A stretch of DNA of 64,000 nt from assembly GCA_024280335.1 (NCBI GenBank), contig JAJRQI010000006.1, positions 28,353 through 92,352 on the forward strand. The letters run 5' to 3'. Position numbers and translations under genes: made by a program. Of the stretch, positions 47,226-57,824 are shown piece after piece. Origin of the DNA: Deltaproteobacteria bacterium (GTDB lineage: Bacteria > Desulfobacterota > Desulfuromonadia > Desulfuromonadales > Geopsychrobacteraceae). A model generated the notes under the pieces. It was not told the origin of the DNA. It did no database searches and was given only the letters and a program-made list of their open reading frames with translations. The stretch's first letter is position 1, and every line of letters begins with the position of its first letter.

Positions 47226-47738
47226 ATGACTGAGGATAAGAAACCTGCCGAAACCGCTGCATATCTGCTGCGTGAGAATTACGACACCGGCACGCTTGAG
47301 GATGAACTCCGGATAAACCGACTCTGCAAACAACTGCTCAAAGAGTTTCACCAGCACCTGGTGGCGGTGCTGCAGCTTGAGCCATTAGAGGCGGGGGAAC
47401 AGGCTGCCGGCGCAGATTATTTTCTGCTCGATTTCATGATCGACCACCAACGCGCCAATATCTTTGCCAGCTCGGAGCAGTACCTGAAAAAGTTTGCCGG
47501 CAACTGGTACATCATCAACAACCTTGAACCGAACATCGAAGAATTGCGGGTGATGCTCGATGGCACCGCAAATTTTTATCACTATTGCGCAAAACTAAAG
47601 TTGGTCAACCCGGAATCTGCCGAACAGATTGCTGCGGCCTGCCGACAAATTGATTATTATCAACAGCGGATCGAAGTTTTTCTCGATATCTCCGGCGATG
47701 GCTATATTGCCTGGGAACAAGAATGCCCGCTGAAGTAA
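47226..47738 (+). CDS. Hypothetical protein, about 170 aa
   Basis: Unrecognised soluble protein. A helical start (AAYLLRENYDTGTLEDEL) leads into LLKEFHQHLVAVLQLEP and a central phrase FMIDHQRANIFASSEQY; the end carries QIDYYQQRIEVFLDISGDGYIAWEQE. No signal peptide or metal motif seen. ATG 47226 follows GAGG closely; two upstream codons could also start. It lies divergent from mutS, with the CDF exporter 13 bases downstream, so the two are probably one unit. Confidence 0.75.
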   Translation: MTEDKKPAETAAYLLRENYDTGTLEDELRINRLCKQLLKEFHQHLVAVLQLEPLEAGEQAAGADYFLLDFMIDHQRANIFASSEQYLKKFAGNWYIINNLEPNIEELRVMLDGTANFYHYCAKLKLVNPESAEQIAAACRQIDYYQQRIEVFLDISGDGYIAWEQECPLK

Positions 47739-47751
47739 AGGTGCCACACCG

Positions 47752-48678
47752 ATGCTAGCGGAAAATCCGAAGATCAGAGCAGCAAGCGTTTCCATCGGCG
47801 CGGCCCTTGGATTAGCCATCGCAAAGCTGATCATTGCGGTCTCCAGCGGCTCGATGGCGGTGATGGCGTCGGCCATCGATTCCTTGCTCGATATTTTGAT
47901 GTCCGGGGTAAATTTCATGGCGATCCGCCACGCCGAGCAGCCCCCGGACCGATGCCACCCCTTCGGCCATGGAAAATTCGAGACCCTGGCGACGCTCTTT
48001 CAAGCCCTGGTGATCACCGGCTCGGGTGGTTGGGTCATCTATGAGGCAACCACCCGACTGACCGATGGGCGCCAGATTGCAGGGCTGGAGCAGGGGATCG
48101 GTATCCTTGCATTCAGTGCGGTCATTTCCTGGTTTATCGCCCGCTACCTGAGCAAAACAGCCAAGCAGACCGACTCCTCTGCGCTGGAAGCAGATTCCCT
48201 GCACTTTCGCATGGATATCTACAGCAACCTCGGCCTGATGGTCGGTTTGTTGCTGATTCGTTGGCTGCATGTTTACTGGCTCGATTCGGCACTCTCAATC
48301 CTGGTTGCATCCTACATTCTGCACGAAGCACTGCAACTGATCAAACGCAGCATGACCGATATTCTTGACCACCAGTTGCCGGACGAAATTCAGCAACAGA
48401 TTCACCAGCTGATCCGCTCACACGAGGGGCCGCTGGCTGGCTACCACGGGCTGCGGACCCGCCGCGCCGGATCATTGAAAATCATGGATTTCCATCTGGA
48501 GGTCTGCAAGGAAATGTCGGTGGGAGAAGCACATAAACTGGCGGATGGGCTGGAGAAGCGGATCAAGAAAGAGATCCAGGGTGCAGATATTATTATCCAC
48601 GTTGAACCCTGTGAAGCGAAAGACTGTCCTGGGTCTGAATACTGCTTGCTGACGAAAACGCGAATCTCTCAGTCCTAA
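47752..48678 (+). CDS. Cation diffusion facilitator (FieF-like) metal exporter
   Basis: Exports divalent metals such as zinc or ferrous iron by proton antiport. The 308-residue protein has six membrane segments. Two sets of metal-binding residues match the FieF layout: DSLLDILMS near residue 43 and DSLHFRMDIYSN (HxxxD) near residue 144; the HPFGHGKFE turn and a cytoplasmic C-terminal domain (about 215-300) follow. The C-terminus carries several extra cysteines (PCEAKDCPGSEYC), a possible additional metal site. It follows the 47226 gene and ends 11 bases from the convergent MCP gene. Confidence 0.93.
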   Translation: MLAENPKIRAASVSIGAALGLAIAKLIIAVSSGSMAVMASAIDSLLDILMSGVNFMAIRHAEQPPDRCHPFGHGKFETLATLFQALVITGSGGWVIYEATTRLTDGRQIAGLEQGIGILAFSAVISWFIARYLSKTAKQTDSSALEADSLHFRMDIYSNLGLMVGLLLIRWLHVYWLDSALSILVASYILHEALQLIKRSMTDILDHQLPDEIQQQIHQLIRSHEGPLAGYHGLRTRRAGSLKIMDFHLEVCKEMSVGEAHKLADGLEKRIKKEIQGADIIIHVEPCEAKDCPGSEYCLLTKTRISQS

Positions 48679-48689
48679 CAAACAGTGAC

Positions 48690-50711
48690 TCAAGCCATTT
48701 CCTTGAACTGTTTGAGCTGTTCAATAACAACTCGACTCTGCTGACTGCGGATCTCCATCTCATCAAAAATCTGATTGGCCATTGCGGCAACCGATTCGAC
48801 GGCTGACTCAATATCCCTACTGTCCTGCCGCTGCTGTATCGCAATATTTGCCACCTCATCCGCCATATCCCGAACGTCTTCGATCGAACGGACAATCCCG
48901 TGTGTTCCCTGAGACTGCTCACGAGAAGCGGTCGAAACCTGGTCGGTCATCTCCCCCAACTCCTCAATCGACTGGGTGACAAACTCGGCAGACCGGGAAA
49001 CTTCCCGCGTGGCATGACGGATGCTGCGCGCCATATCCATCGCCGAGGTGGCACTGGTAAGGATCTGCCCAAGGGCACCCTCGGTGTTCTGCCCAAGGGT
49101 GACCCCCTGATTGACCAGTCCCTGCGCATTGTGAACCTGCTTGACCACCTCAGAAGTCTTCAGCTGCATGTCACGGATCAGCAGGGCAATCGCTGCCGAC
49201 GAATGTGCAGTTTTCTGAGACAGGCCACGGATTTCTTCAGCAACAACCGCAAAAGAACGCCCCTGATCACCGGCCTGCGCTGCAATGATTGCCGCATTCA
49301 GAGCCAATAGATTAGTTTTTTGTGCGATTTCGGTGATCACCGTTGTGATAGTACTCACCTCTGCACCTTTTTGAGAAAGCAGATCAATGGTCCGCGCTGC
49401 GTCCGTGACTCCGCTGGTGATACCATCCAGACCGGTCAACGTTTCCTGAACTGAGACGACGCCATCCTCTGCCTTCTTCTTTACTTGCTCAGACATTTGA
49501 TGCGAACTTACACTGTTATCGTCAACCTCTTTAATGGTGGCAGCGATCTGTGTCATGGCAGAGATCGATTTATCCATGAATTCGGAAAGCTGCTGGATGC
49601 TGCTGCCGACCTGATCGATCGATGCCGAAATCTCCGTTGATGCCGACTGGGTTGAACTGACAGCATCACGAACCACGTCGGTAGAATTGACAATATCACT
49701 GACCAGTCTGACGGTGGAACCAGTCGCCCTTTTCAGGGTTTTCAACAGCACCTGATAGTCCTGCCGGTACTGCATGATCTGCGTAAAGGTAAGCTCCAGC
49801 TCCTGGGCCATGGTTTCAACTGCATTGAAGAGGCGGATCCGGGTGATGCTGCCGGACAGCTGCGCCGCAAACAGTTTGATCGTCTCTGCATCGTCGTTTT
49901 CCATGCTGCGGCCACTGGTTTTGTTATCCACGGCAAGAACCATTTCAGTTAATCCGTTGACAATAACCGGACAGACCAGGAAATTCCGGGAGCGCAGCGC
50001 AGATAATTTGTCACAAGGTGGTTGCAGCTTGAAATCGGCAGGCATCAGCCTGATGTCATCGACCAGATAATCACGCTTCTCAATCACCGATTTATAAATC
50101 ACTCCGGCGCGTGGATCGAGCGGCATCGAAACAGAAGCGCCTGTAGAATCACCGCAACCGAGGCTGACGGACATGCGGAGCAGTTTATGCTCATGATCAA
50201 CAGCAAGAATATTAACCCGATCAAAGTCCATGACATCACGCAAACCATGCCCGATCAGGGAGATCAGCTCTTTCAAATCGGAGGTTTTCTGCAGCCGGGC
50301 GCTGATCGAATGAAAGTTGGTGATGCGGTTATTCAGATCGCGGTATTTATTTTCGGACAGCTCTCTTTGCTTGGCGACGGTCTGATTCAACTCATTGAGT
50401 CGTTCAGCCCTGCTGTGGATCTGCTCGGCGGCTCGGCCGATAAAAAAACCAAAGGTCCCCAGAACTATGGCCGTACCAGCGCCCATATAGGTCACCAGAG
50501 CGATATGTTCTGAATCTTGTAGAAAATGCCCGATACTTTGATTCCAGAACGAAGCTCCGGATTCATAAAAAAACATCATCCGCACGAACAACCAACCGAT
50601 CGGCGCAGCGATGCCCAGCATAAAACCGGCGGATGCATAGAGAACACTGCGATCAGCTTTCTCTTTACGTTTATTCTTGTCTTCCAATACCAGCGAGAAA
50701 ATATTCGTCAT
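48690..50711 (-). CDS. Methyl-accepting chemotaxis-type protein with GAF domain
   Basis: A 673-residue receptor. Two membrane helices (about 18-40 and 65-85) precede a GAF-like domain (about 135-300, [20 protein letters not shown]) and a long coiled MCP signalling domain. The hairpin tip reads [30 protein letters not shown], where the textbook tip is [29 protein letters not shown]; the glutamate and arginine before the turn are changed. The frame opens at 50828 inside the pfk gene, but ATG 50711 has GAGGAC upstream. It follows pfk by 55 bases. Whether it drives CheA or another process is unknown. Confidence 0.88.
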   Translation of the reverse strand: MTNIFSLVLEDKNKRKEKADRSVLYASAGFMLGIAAPIGWLFVRMMFFYESGASFWNQSIGHFLQDSEHIALVTYMGAGTAIVLGTFGFFIGRAAEQIHSRAERLNELNQTVAKQRELSENKYRDLNNRITNFHSISARLQKTSDLKELISLIGHGLRDVMDFDRVNILAVDHEHKLLRMSVSLGCGDSTGASVSMPLDPRAGVIYKSVIEKRDYLVDDIRLMPADFKLQPPCDKLSALRSRNFLVCPVIVNGLTEMVLAVDNKTSGRSMENDDAETIKLFAAQLSGSITRIRLFNAVETMAQELELTFTQIMQYRQDYQVLLKTLKRATGSTVRLVSDIVNSTDVVRDAVSSTQSASTEISASIDQVGSSIQQLSEFMDKSISAMTQIAATIKEVDDNSVSSHQMSEQVKKKAEDGVVSVQETLTGLDGITSGVTDAARTIDLLSQKGAEVSTITTVITEIAQKTNLLALNAAIIAAQAGDQGRSFAVVAEEIRGLSQKTAHSSAAIALLIRDMQLKTSEVVKQVHNAQGLVNQGVTLGQNTEGALGQILTSATSAMDMARSIRHATREVSRSAEFVTQSIEELGEMTDQVSTASREQSQGTHGIVRSIEDVRDMADEVANIAIQQRQDSRDIESAVESVAAMANQIFDEMEIRSQQSRVVIEQLKQFKEMA

Positions 50712-50766
50712 CAAGTCCTCTGTTTGTTCATTGTCAATCTCGAAGCACTGCCCGATTGAGCAAAAG

Positions 50767-51855
50767 TCAGCGACCGACCATGATCCCGAGATCTTCAGCT
50801 GTGCGAACCAGCTCGCCATCCGGATCAACCAGATTCAATTGCGAGACCGCCGTAGCGATTTCTACATCCCCGACCCGTCTGCCCTTCAAGGCAACCATCC
50901 GCCCATACTCGCCCCGGGCAATCAACTCAACCGCTTTGACACCGAAGCGCGAGGCCAGAATCCGATCATAGGGCGTCGGCGTTCCACCACGCTGTAAATG
51001 TCCAAGGATTACGACTCTGGTTTCCATGCTGAGCGAATCACTAATCTGCTGGGCAACTTTGTGGCCAATTCCACCCAGGCGCTCAACACCCAGGTTGTTA
51101 TCAGCCGAAGCTTTCAGCACCTTATCACCTTCGGCAGAAAAAGCCCCCTCGGCGACAACAACGATAGAAAAGCGGCTGCCATTTTGACGGCGCTTGTCGA
51201 TCGCCTGACATAAACGCTCTGCCGAATAAGGGATTTCGGGTATCAGGATAACATCTGCCGATCCGGCGATTCCTGATTCCAGGGCAATCCAACCGGCATC
51301 ACGCCCCATCACCTCGACAATCATGGCACGATGATGACTTTCTGCAGTTGAATGCAACCGATCCAAGGCCTCGGTGACAATCGATACGGCAGTACGGTAA
51401 CCGAAAGTGATATCGGTTGCTCGCAAATCGTTGTCGATGGTCTTAGGAACACCGACAACCGACAACCCTTTTTCAAATAACCCCTGCGCAATTTTCAGCG
51501 TGCCGTCGCCACCCACCGCGATCAAAACATCCGCGCCAAGGGATTTGAAGGACTGAATAACTGAATCGGAGATATCATGTTGCTCGATTTTACCCGCTAC
51601 CTCAACCGGAAAACTGAATGGATTACCACGGTTACTGGTGCCGAGGATCGTGCCACCACGTTGTAAAATACCGCGCACTGAATCGAGAGTCAGTTCCCGC
51701 CAGCGCAAGGTTCCGACCAAACCTTCAAACCCATCTTCAATGCCGATCACACGCCAGCCATGACGGCCGATTGCCGAACGAACAACGCCGCGAATAACCG
51801 CATTCAAGCCAGGACAGTCGCCACCACCAGTCAGAATTGCCAGAGTTTTTGCCAT
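50767..51855 (-). CDS. pfkA: 6-phosphofructokinase (group III, mixed signature)
   Basis: Phosphorylates fructose 6-phosphate in glycolysis. The 362-residue protein has [15 protein letters not shown] at the start, [11 protein letters not shown] (115-119) and PKTIDND (137-143). ATP-specific enzymes have glycine in both diagnostic positions (GGDG and PGTIDND), pyrophosphate enzymes have aspartate and lysine. Here they are glycine and lysine, as in group III enzymes that use either donor, so the phosphate donor cannot be named with confidence. It follows exbD by 26 bases. Confidence 0.9.
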   Translation of the reverse strand: MAKTLAILTGGGDCPGLNAVIRGVVRSAIGRHGWRVIGIEDGFEGLVGTLRWRELTLDSVRGILQRGGTILGTSNRGNPFSFPVEVAGKIEQHDISDSVIQSFKSLGADVLIAVGGDGTLKIAQGLFEKGLSVVGVPKTIDNDLRATDITFGYRTAVSIVTEALDRLHSTAESHHRAMIVEVMGRDAGWIALESGIAGSADVILIPEIPYSAERLCQAIDKRRQNGSRFSIVVVAEGAFSAEGDKVLKASADNNLGVERLGGIGHKVAQQISDSLSMETRVVILGHLQRGGTPTPYDRILASRFGVKAVELIARGEYGRMVALKGRRVGDVEIATAVSQLNLVDPDGELVRTAEDLGIMVGR

Positions 51856-51881
51856 GAGTTCAGATGCTCCAGAGAGTCGTG

Positions 51882-52292
51882 TTATTCAACAGGTTCCGTA
51901 TCCGTAGCCATGGCAAGCGTGCCAAAACCGGACATTTTTGCTGCATCCATCAACTGAATGACTTTGCCGTGCAAGGCATTTTTGTCAGCCATCAATAAAA
52001 AGGTCATTTTTTTTGCCGCGAAGCCGTAAGAGTTCAATTGACGTGTCAGCCCGGCGAGGGATATCGGCTGTTTCTGAAAATAGATTTCGCCATTTTTTCC
52101 GAGATAAATCAGTACCTCTTTTTCCTCCGGTACAACAGCCAGGGCAGAAGACGCAGGCAGATCGATTTGCAGACCCGTTCGCTCGCTGAAAGTGGTCGAA
52201 ATCATAAAAAAGATCAGTAACAAAAAAACAACATCAATCATCGGGGTCAGATCGACCCGCGGCGGTTCCAGATTTCGACGACGGAACCCCAT
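51882..52292 (-). CDS. ExbD/TolR-family biopolymer transport protein
   Basis: A 136-residue protein with one membrane helix (about 16-36), where the proton-coupling aspartate lies in DLTPMIDVVFLLLIFFM, and a periplasmic domain. ExbD and TolR both fit; it partners with the ExbB/TolQ protein upstream, whose stop codon it overlaps (TGATG). No TonB, TolA or TonB receptor is in the window, so TolR versus ExbD cannot be decided. Confidence 0.92.
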   Translation of the reverse strand: MGFRRRNLEPPRVDLTPMIDVVFLLLIFFMISTTFSERTGLQIDLPASSALAVVPEEKEVLIYLGKNGEIYFQKQPISLAGLTRQLNSYGFAAKKMTFLLMADKNALHGKVIQLMDAAKMSGFGTLAMATDTEPVE

Positions 52293-52897
52293 CAGTCGAC
52301 ATCTCCAAACAGGTCGACAACCCGCAAGGTATATTCTTCCATATCCAAAGACAAACGCTCAGCCCGGCTGCAAAGATAGCGATGCAGCAGAATCATCGGT
52401 ACCGCCACCGACAAGCCTGCAGCGGTAGTGATAAGAGCCTGTGAAATACCGCCGCCCAGGGTTGCCGGGGTACCGACACCAGCGACAGCCATAGCATTAA
52501 ACGCGTCAATCATACCGAGCACCGTCCCCAAAAGCCCCAGCAGCGGAGCAATATTGGCGATGGTTCCAAGCAAACCTAGATATCGTTGCAGGGAGATAAT
52601 TTCCCGACCGCCGACCTCGTCGGCAACCTCTTTCATGTGACTTCGACGCGTGTCCTGCTGGCGCAAAACAGTCAATAATATTTTAGCCAGAGGGGCTTTT
52701 GAGCTCTGGCAGATCAATACCGCCTCGCCAAGCTGATTTTCGCCGAGTTTTTGTTCAACCGCAGAGAGCAGCAGCGGCATACTTCGGCGAATCATCATAA
52801 ACGCCCGCAACCGCTCGAGAAAAATGGCCCAACCAATCACCGAACAAAAAAGTATCGGGTACATCAGAGGACCACCATTTTTAAAAATATCAATCAT
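52292..52897 (-). CDS. ExbB/TolQ-family biopolymer transport protein
   Basis: Proton-channel subunit of an energy-coupling complex. The 201-residue protein has three membrane helices, with the family phrase LGLLGTIANIAPLLGLLGTVLGMIDAF in the middle and GISQALITTAAGLSVAVPMIL near the third. It overlaps the ExbD gene and lies 75 bases downstream of the phosphoesterase. Confidence 0.93.
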   Translation of the reverse strand: MIDIFKNGGPLMYPILFCSVIGWAIFLERLRAFMMIRRSMPLLLSAVEQKLGENQLGEAVLICQSSKAPLAKILLTVLRQQDTRRSHMKEVADEVGGREIISLQRYLGLLGTIANIAPLLGLLGTVLGMIDAFNAMAVAGVGTPATLGGGISQALITTAAGLSVAVPMILLHRYLCSRAERLSLDMEEYTLRVVDLFGDVD

Positions 52898-52972
52898 TTC
52901 AATCGATTCCCAGTTAATCAGAAAACTCTAAAAAAGATAGCATAAAGATGAAAAGTCTCCAAGGGAGATTTG

Positions 52973-53461
52973 TTAGTCAACCACAATAATCTCTCCGCAA
53001 ACGGCCTCATCCAGAGTCAGCAGGCCGACGGTGCAATGGGGTGCCCTGCGTCGGTCCGTGGCACTGCCCGGATTCATCACCAGTAGCGAAGCAACCCGAT
53101 GACACACCGGTTGATGAGTATGTCCATAAATCAGTGCATCCAACTCCTGATCAGCAAAAGCGGCAAGCACCCGCTGTTCAAGGCTATTATGCCCTCCCCA
53201 ACCGTGAATCAAGCCGATCCGTTTTTGTTCAAGCTCTACAACTCTACTGATCGGCGCATCAAGAAGAGTATGGTCCATATTGCCACGAACAGAATACCAG
53301 GGTAGTGGAGCGAAGCAGCGCTCTAACTCAGGAGTAACAATATCTACAGCATGCAAAACAGCTTCCACCCCAGTAAAAGGCCCTGACAACAACTTTTTCG
53401 CCAGTTTTTTGCAAGACTCTATATTCGTCAGGTGCGTATCAGACAAAACAGCTATCTTCAT
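52973..53461 (-). CDS. YfcE-type metallophosphoesterase
   Basis: Two-metal phosphodiesterase fold of 162 residues: MKIAVLSDTHLTN (D-x-H), a conserved aspartate in HAVDIVTPE, VRGNMDHTLLD, HGWGGHN and IYGHTHQPV, the five metal-binding motifs. Substrate unknown; YfcE relatives cleave simple phosphodiesters. The frame opens at 53545 but ATG 53461 has GGAG upstream and gives the normal start. It is the first gene of the minus-strand exbB-exbD-pfk-MCP run. Confidence 0.88.
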   Translation of the reverse strand: MKIAVLSDTHLTNIESCKKLAKKLLSGPFTGVEAVLHAVDIVTPELERCFAPLPWYSVRGNMDHTLLDAPISRVVELEQKRIGLIHGWGGHNSLEQRVLAAFADQELDALIYGHTHQPVCHRVASLLVMNPGSATDRRRAPHCTVGLLTLDEAVCGEIIVVD

Positions 53462-53862
53462 AAAAACTCCAATATTTTTTACCCTCTCTTCGGTCTTGGT
53501 GAAACCTTCCGCGCTGCCCAAGATTATGGCTATTTTTAGCCACAAAGGACCTATTTTAGCTGAAATCAGACATCATTTTTTATCAAATAGCGCACGATAC
53601 ATAATTAACGTCCTGTTTTAAATGAGGATAAACGTATTAATAAATATTTGGCATCAGCATTGCGACATCAGCAAAAACAGCTATATTCACTGTGTATACA
53701 ACATTTTGTTGACTTTTTTTTAGCGACACTATATTTTTTTAGTTTAAATATATTTAAATCTGTGTAGCAGATTAGCGCTGCACGAGGAGGATTTCCCTCA
53801 AGCTTCATATCTAACTTCCTGATTTTCGGAACAATATCTCTCTACAGGAGGACACACAGCTT
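53462..53862. other. 401-bp intergenic region upstream of maeB
   Basis: AT-rich region between the divergent phosphoesterase and maeB genes. It holds a maeB promoter candidate at 53709-53735 and a leader of about 120 bases with GAGGAGGATTTCCC near 53783 and the maeB AGGAGGAC site. I see no gene. Confidence 0.6.
53709..53735 (+). promoter_or_regulatory. Candidate maeB promoter
   Basis: TTGACT (53709-53714) and TATATT (53730-53735) separated by 15 bases, in a very AT-rich stretch. The spacing is short for sigma-70. Confidence 0.4.
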
Positions 53863-56127
53863 ATGTCAATACGTCAAGAAGCCCTTGATTATCACAGTAA
53901 AGGACGAAAAGGCAAAATCGAAGTCATCACTACCAAACCTTGCGCCACCAGCCGCGATCTGTCCCTCGCTTACAGCCCGGGGGTGGCGGAACCCTGCCTC
54001 GAAATCGAAAAAGATCCGGCGATGGCCTATGAATATACCGCAAAAGGCAACCTGGTGGCGGTTGTTTCCAACGGTACTGCGGTTCTGGGGCTCGGCGATA
54101 TCGGCGCCTTGGCCGGCAAGCCGGTAATGGAGGGAAAAGGCGTCCTGTTTAAGAGTTTCGCCGATGTTGACGTTTTTGACATCGAATTGAACACCAAGGA
54201 TTCGGATGAACTGATCCGTACGGTCAAGCTGCTGGAGCCGACTTTCGGCGGCATCAACCTTGAGGATATCAAGGGCCCTGAGTGTTTCTACATCGAAGAA
54301 GAGTTGCAGAAGATCATGAACATTCCGGTCTTTCACGATGATCAGCACGGCACGGCGATCATTTCGGCGGCCGGTATGTTGAATGCGCTGGAAATTGTCG
54401 ACAAAGATGTTACAAAAGCAAAAATTGTCGTCAATGGTGCCGGTGCGGCCGGGATCGCCTGTGCGAACCTGGCGATCACCATGGGAATCGACAAGAACAA
54501 CGTCATCCTCTGTGACACCAAGGGCGTCATTTACAAGGGCCGTACCGCCGGGATGAACGAGTACAAAGAGCGCCTGGCTGCCGAAACCGAGGCGCGGACG
54601 CTGGACGATGCCATGGTCGATGCAGATATCTTTTTCGGGGTTTCCGCCAAAGGTGCACTGACCACCGACATGCTCAAATCGATGGCCAAAGACCCGATCG
54701 TTTTTGCCATGGCCAACCCGGATCCGGAGATCACCCCGCCCGAGGCCAAGTCTGTACGCGGTGACGTCATCATCGGCACCGGCCGTTCGGACTATAACAA
54801 TCAGGTCAACAACGTCCTCTGCTTCCCATTCCTGTTCCGCGGCGCTCTCGATGTTCATGCCAGCGCGATCAATGATGAGATGAAACTGGCTGCCGTTCGT
54901 GCCCTTGCGGCTCTGACTAAAGAAGATGTTCCCGATTCGGTTCGCCGGGCTTACGCTGGCGAAGACATCAAATTCGGCCGCGAATATGTCATCCCGAAAC
55001 CCTTCGATCCCCGGGTGCTGTTGCATGTCGCACCGGCGGTGGCCCAGGCAGCCATGGATTCCGGAGTTGCCCGTCGTCCGATCACCGACATGGACAAGTA
55101 CATCGAACGTCTGGAAGCGATGCAGGGCCGCTCCAAAGAGATCATGCGCACCATGATCAATAAAGCCAAAGCGGATCCGAAGCGTCTGGTCTTCCCGGAG
55201 GGTGACGAGGAAAAAATCCTGCGCGCGGCGCAAATTCTTATCGATGAGGATATCGCCAAACCGATCCTGTTAGGTAACGAGCAGGAAATCCGTGAAAAAA
55301 TCGCAGAGTTTAAACTCGACCTGAACGGTGTGGAGATCATCGATCCGGACACCCATGAAAAGCGTGGCGAATATATCGACGAGCTGTTCAGAAAGCGGCA
55401 GCGCAAAGGGGTCACCCGCGCTGAAGCCAAGGGCAAGATCAAGAACAACCGTCACTATTTTGCCTCGATGATGGTTGAAATGGGGGATGCCGATGTAGTT
55501 CTGGCCGGCATCAATCACCACTACCCGGAAACCATCCGCCCGGCACTCGAAGTAATCGGCAAAAAAGACGGCCTTTCCAAGGTTCATGGCCTCTACATGA
55601 TGGTCACCAAGAAAAAGACAGTTTTCTTTGCCGACACCACAGTCAACATGGATCCGACCGCCGAAGAGATGGCCGAGACCGCCATCCTGACCGCCGAAAA
55701 GGCCAAACAGTTCGACGTAGAGCCGAAAGTGGCAATGCTCTCCTTCTCCAACTTCGGCAGTTCTGATCACCCACTCTGCCAGAAGGTGAAAAAAGCGACT
55801 GCGCTGGTCAAGCAGCAGGCTCCTGATCTGGTTGTCGATGGTGAAATTCAGGCCAATGTCGCCCTCGATCCAGAGTTGTCCGCAGCACAATACCCCTTTT
55901 CTCAACTCAAGGGCGATGCCAACATCTTCATCTTCCCCGACCTCAACTCCGGCAACGTCAGTTACAAGCTGCTCAACAAGCTCGGCGAAGCGGAAGCTGT
56001 CGGGCCGATCCTGATGGGGATGAAGAAACCGGTTCATGTTCTGCAGCGGGGCGACGATGTCTCCGATATCATCAATATGGCAGCGGTGGCCGTGGTTGAT
56101 GCCCAGGATGCAGCAGACGACAAGTAA
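53863..56127 (+). CDS. maeB: NADP-dependent malic enzyme with C-terminal PTA-like domain
   Basis: Decarboxylates malate to pyruvate with reduction of NAD(P). The 754-residue protein has the malic enzyme domain (about 1-430; [12 protein letters not shown] near residue 32, [15 protein letters not shown] near 160, [15 protein letters not shown] near 188). A C-terminal phosphotransacetylase-like domain follows (about 435-754; [19 protein letters not shown] and later PVHVLQRG). That domain is usually regulatory, not catalytic, in MaeB. AGGAGG precedes the start. It links the C4 pool to pyruvate, useful for an anaerobic respirer. Confidence 0.95.
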   Translation: MSIRQEALDYHSKGRKGKIEVITTKPCATSRDLSLAYSPGVAEPCLEIEKDPAMAYEYTAKGNLVAVVSNGTAVLGLGDIGALAGKPVMEGKGVLFKSFADVDVFDIELNTKDSDELIRTVKLLEPTFGGINLEDIKGPECFYIEEELQKIMNIPVFHDDQHGTAIISAAGMLNALEIVDKDVTKAKIVVNGAGAAGIACANLAITMGIDKNNVILCDTKGVIYKGRTAGMNEYKERLAAETEARTLDDAMVDADIFFGVSAKGALTTDMLKSMAKDPIVFAMANPDPEITPPEAKSVRGDVIIGTGRSDYNNQVNNVLCFPFLFRGALDVHASAINDEMKLAAVRALAALTKEDVPDSVRRAYAGEDIKFGREYVIPKPFDPRVLLHVAPAVAQAAMDSGVARRPITDMDKYIERLEAMQGRSKEIMRTMINKAKADPKRLVFPEGDEEKILRAAQILIDEDIAKPILLGNEQEIREKIAEFKLDLNGVEIIDPDTHEKRGEYIDELFRKRQRKGVTRAEAKGKIKNNRHYFASMMVEMGDADVVLAGINHHYPETIRPALEVIGKKDGLSKVHGLYMMVTKKKTVFFADTTVNMDPTAEEMAETAILTAEKAKQFDVEPKVAMLSFSNFGSSDHPLCQKVKKATALVKQQAPDLVVDGEIQANVALDPELSAAQYPFSQLKGDANIFIFPDLNSGNVSYKLLNKLGEAEAVGPILMGMKKPVHVLQRGDDVSDIINMAAVAVVDAQDAADDK

Positions 56128-56201
56128 TCAGCAAAACCGGGACTGATCCCAGGGTCATCGGTGACTGTCCCAGGCTTTTGAGCAACATCTGCAGTGACTG
56201 A

Positions 56202-56237
56202 AAAGGGAGTATCCACGCCGGGTACTCCCTTTTTTTC
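56202..56237 (+). terminator. Terminator after maeB
   Basis: GGGAGTA (56205-56211) pairs with TACTCCC (56223-56229), followed by TTTTTTT. It lies 78 bases after the maeB stop codon. Confidence 0.8.
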
Positions 56238-56317
56238 TCTATCCATCAGCTTCCAATCGTTCAACCATCCTGATAAGATGCCGCGTTCGTAACCAGCAAT
56301 CAATGCAAGGAGTTTCC

Positions 56318-57706
56318 ATGAGATACTGCAGTACCCGCGGCCAGGTGCAGGGCTTGAGCTTCAAAGAAACGGTAATGATGGGGTTGGCAAATGACGGCGG
56401 GCTGTTGCTGCCCGAACAGATCCCCCGGCTGTCACCGGCAGAGCTTGCAGAACTTGCCGACCTGCCCTACGCGGAGGTTGCCTTCCAAATCATTTCCCGG
56501 TTCGCTACCGACATCCCGGCAGTAGACCTGAAAGATTTAATCGATCGCTCCTACGCTGGTTTTGATCACCCGGAGGTCACTCCGCTGGTGCAACAGGGCG
56601 ATCTGTATATCCTCGAACTTTTCCACGGGCCGACGCTGGCCTTCAAAGATATTGCCCTGCAGTTTCTCGGCAACCTGTTTGAATACCTGCTGGAGCAAAA
56701 CGGGGAAAGGATGAACATCATCGGTGCCACCAGCGGAGATACGGGCAGTGCTGCAATCTACGGTGTGCGCGGCAAAAGAAATATCAACATCTTCATCATG
56801 CATCCAGAGGGTCGGGTTTCACCGATCCAGGAACTGCAGATGACTACCGTTACTGATAAAAATGTCTTCAATCTTGCGGTAGACGGCACCTTTGATGACG
56901 CTCAATCGATTGTTAAGGAAATTTTCGGTGATCTAGAATTCAAACAACGCTACGCCCTGGGAGCGGTCAACTCAATCAACTGGGCGCGGGTGCTGGCACA
57001 GGTGGTCTACTATTTCTACGCTTGGATCCAGGTCCAGAAACAGACCGGTTGCAGCGAGATCGAGTTTTCGGTCCCGACCGGGAATTTCGGCGATATTTTT
57101 GCCGGGTTCATCGCCCGCGAAATGGGTGTGCCGATCAAGCGATTGATTCTTGCGACCAATTCGAACAATATCCTCAGTCGTTTTGTGCTGGATGGGGACT
57201 ACTCGACTGCCGAAGTCCACCAATCGTTCTCCCCGTCCATGGACATTCAGGTTGCAAGTAATCTGGAACGTTATCTTTACTTTCTTTTCGACAGGGACAG
57301 CGGGAAACTTTGCTCTGCGATGGAAGAATTTAAACAAACAGGCAAGTTGCTGATGAATAAAGAGCAGCGCAGAGAGGTACAGAAAACCTTTGCCGCAGCT
57401 ACGGTAAACGACGATACAACCCTTGCAACCATCAGAAACTTCTTTACTCAAACCGGCTACATCCTCGACCCGCATACGGCGGTCGGAGTTGCCGCGGGTC
57501 GCCAAATCACCAGCGGCGGCTGTCCGCTGGTTTGCCTGGCAACCGCACATCCGGCGAAATTCGGCGAGGCCGTCAACAAGGCGATCGGTCAGGATCCCAT
57601 TCTACCCCCTGCATTTCAGGGGATTGCGGAACTACCCAAGCGGGTTGAGCGCATTGCTGCCGAAACTGAACTGATCAGAAACTATGTTGCCGATCACGCT
57701 CTATAA
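56318..57706 (+). CDS. threonine synthase: Threonine synthase
   Basis: Converts O-phosphohomoserine to threonine with PLP. The 462-residue protein has the PLP lysine Lys110 in GPTLAFKD, the phosphate-binding GATSGDTGSAAI near residue 139 and the SINWARVLAQVVYYFYA region near 224. The frame opens at 56303, but ATG 56318 has AAGGAG 5 bases upstream and starts MRYCSTRG as in relatives. It follows maeB after a terminator, so it is probably a separate transcript. Confidence 0.95.
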   Translation: MRYCSTRGQVQGLSFKETVMMGLANDGGLLLPEQIPRLSPAELAELADLPYAEVAFQIISRFATDIPAVDLKDLIDRSYAGFDHPEVTPLVQQGDLYILELFHGPTLAFKDIALQFLGNLFEYLLEQNGERMNIIGATSGDTGSAAIYGVRGKRNINIFIMHPEGRVSPIQELQMTTVTDKNVFNLAVDGTFDDAQSIVKEIFGDLEFKQRYALGAVNSINWARVLAQVVYYFYAWIQVQKQTGCSEIEFSVPTGNFGDIFAGFIAREMGVPIKRLILATNSNNILSRFVLDGDYSTAEVHQSFSPSMDIQVASNLERYLYFLFDRDSGKLCSAMEEFKQTGKLLMNKEQRREVQKTFAAATVNDDTTLATIRNFFTQTGYILDPHTAVGVAAGRQITSGGCPLVCLATAHPAKFGEAVNKAIGQDPILPPAFQGIAELPKRVERIAAETELIRNYVADHAL

Positions 57707-57757
57707 TTAAAACTCTTCATCTCATGGAAAACATAGATTTTCCTGCTATCATTGGCT

Positions 57758-57787
57758 CCTGAAACCTAAGGTTTCAGGGGTTTTTTT
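57758..57787 (+). terminator. Terminator after threonine synthase gene
   Basis: CCTGAAACC-TAA-GGTTTCAGG (9-bp stem) followed by GGTTTTTTT, 51 bases after the stop codon. Confidence 0.85.
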
Positions 57788-57824
57788 ATCACCAGATAAA
57801 CACCACTGAAATGGAGGAAGTGCT

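Noticed and set aside
53866..55233. Minus-strand open frame of 455 codons inside maeB
   Set aside because: Antisense to the malic-enzyme domain, no ribosome site and no protein motifs.
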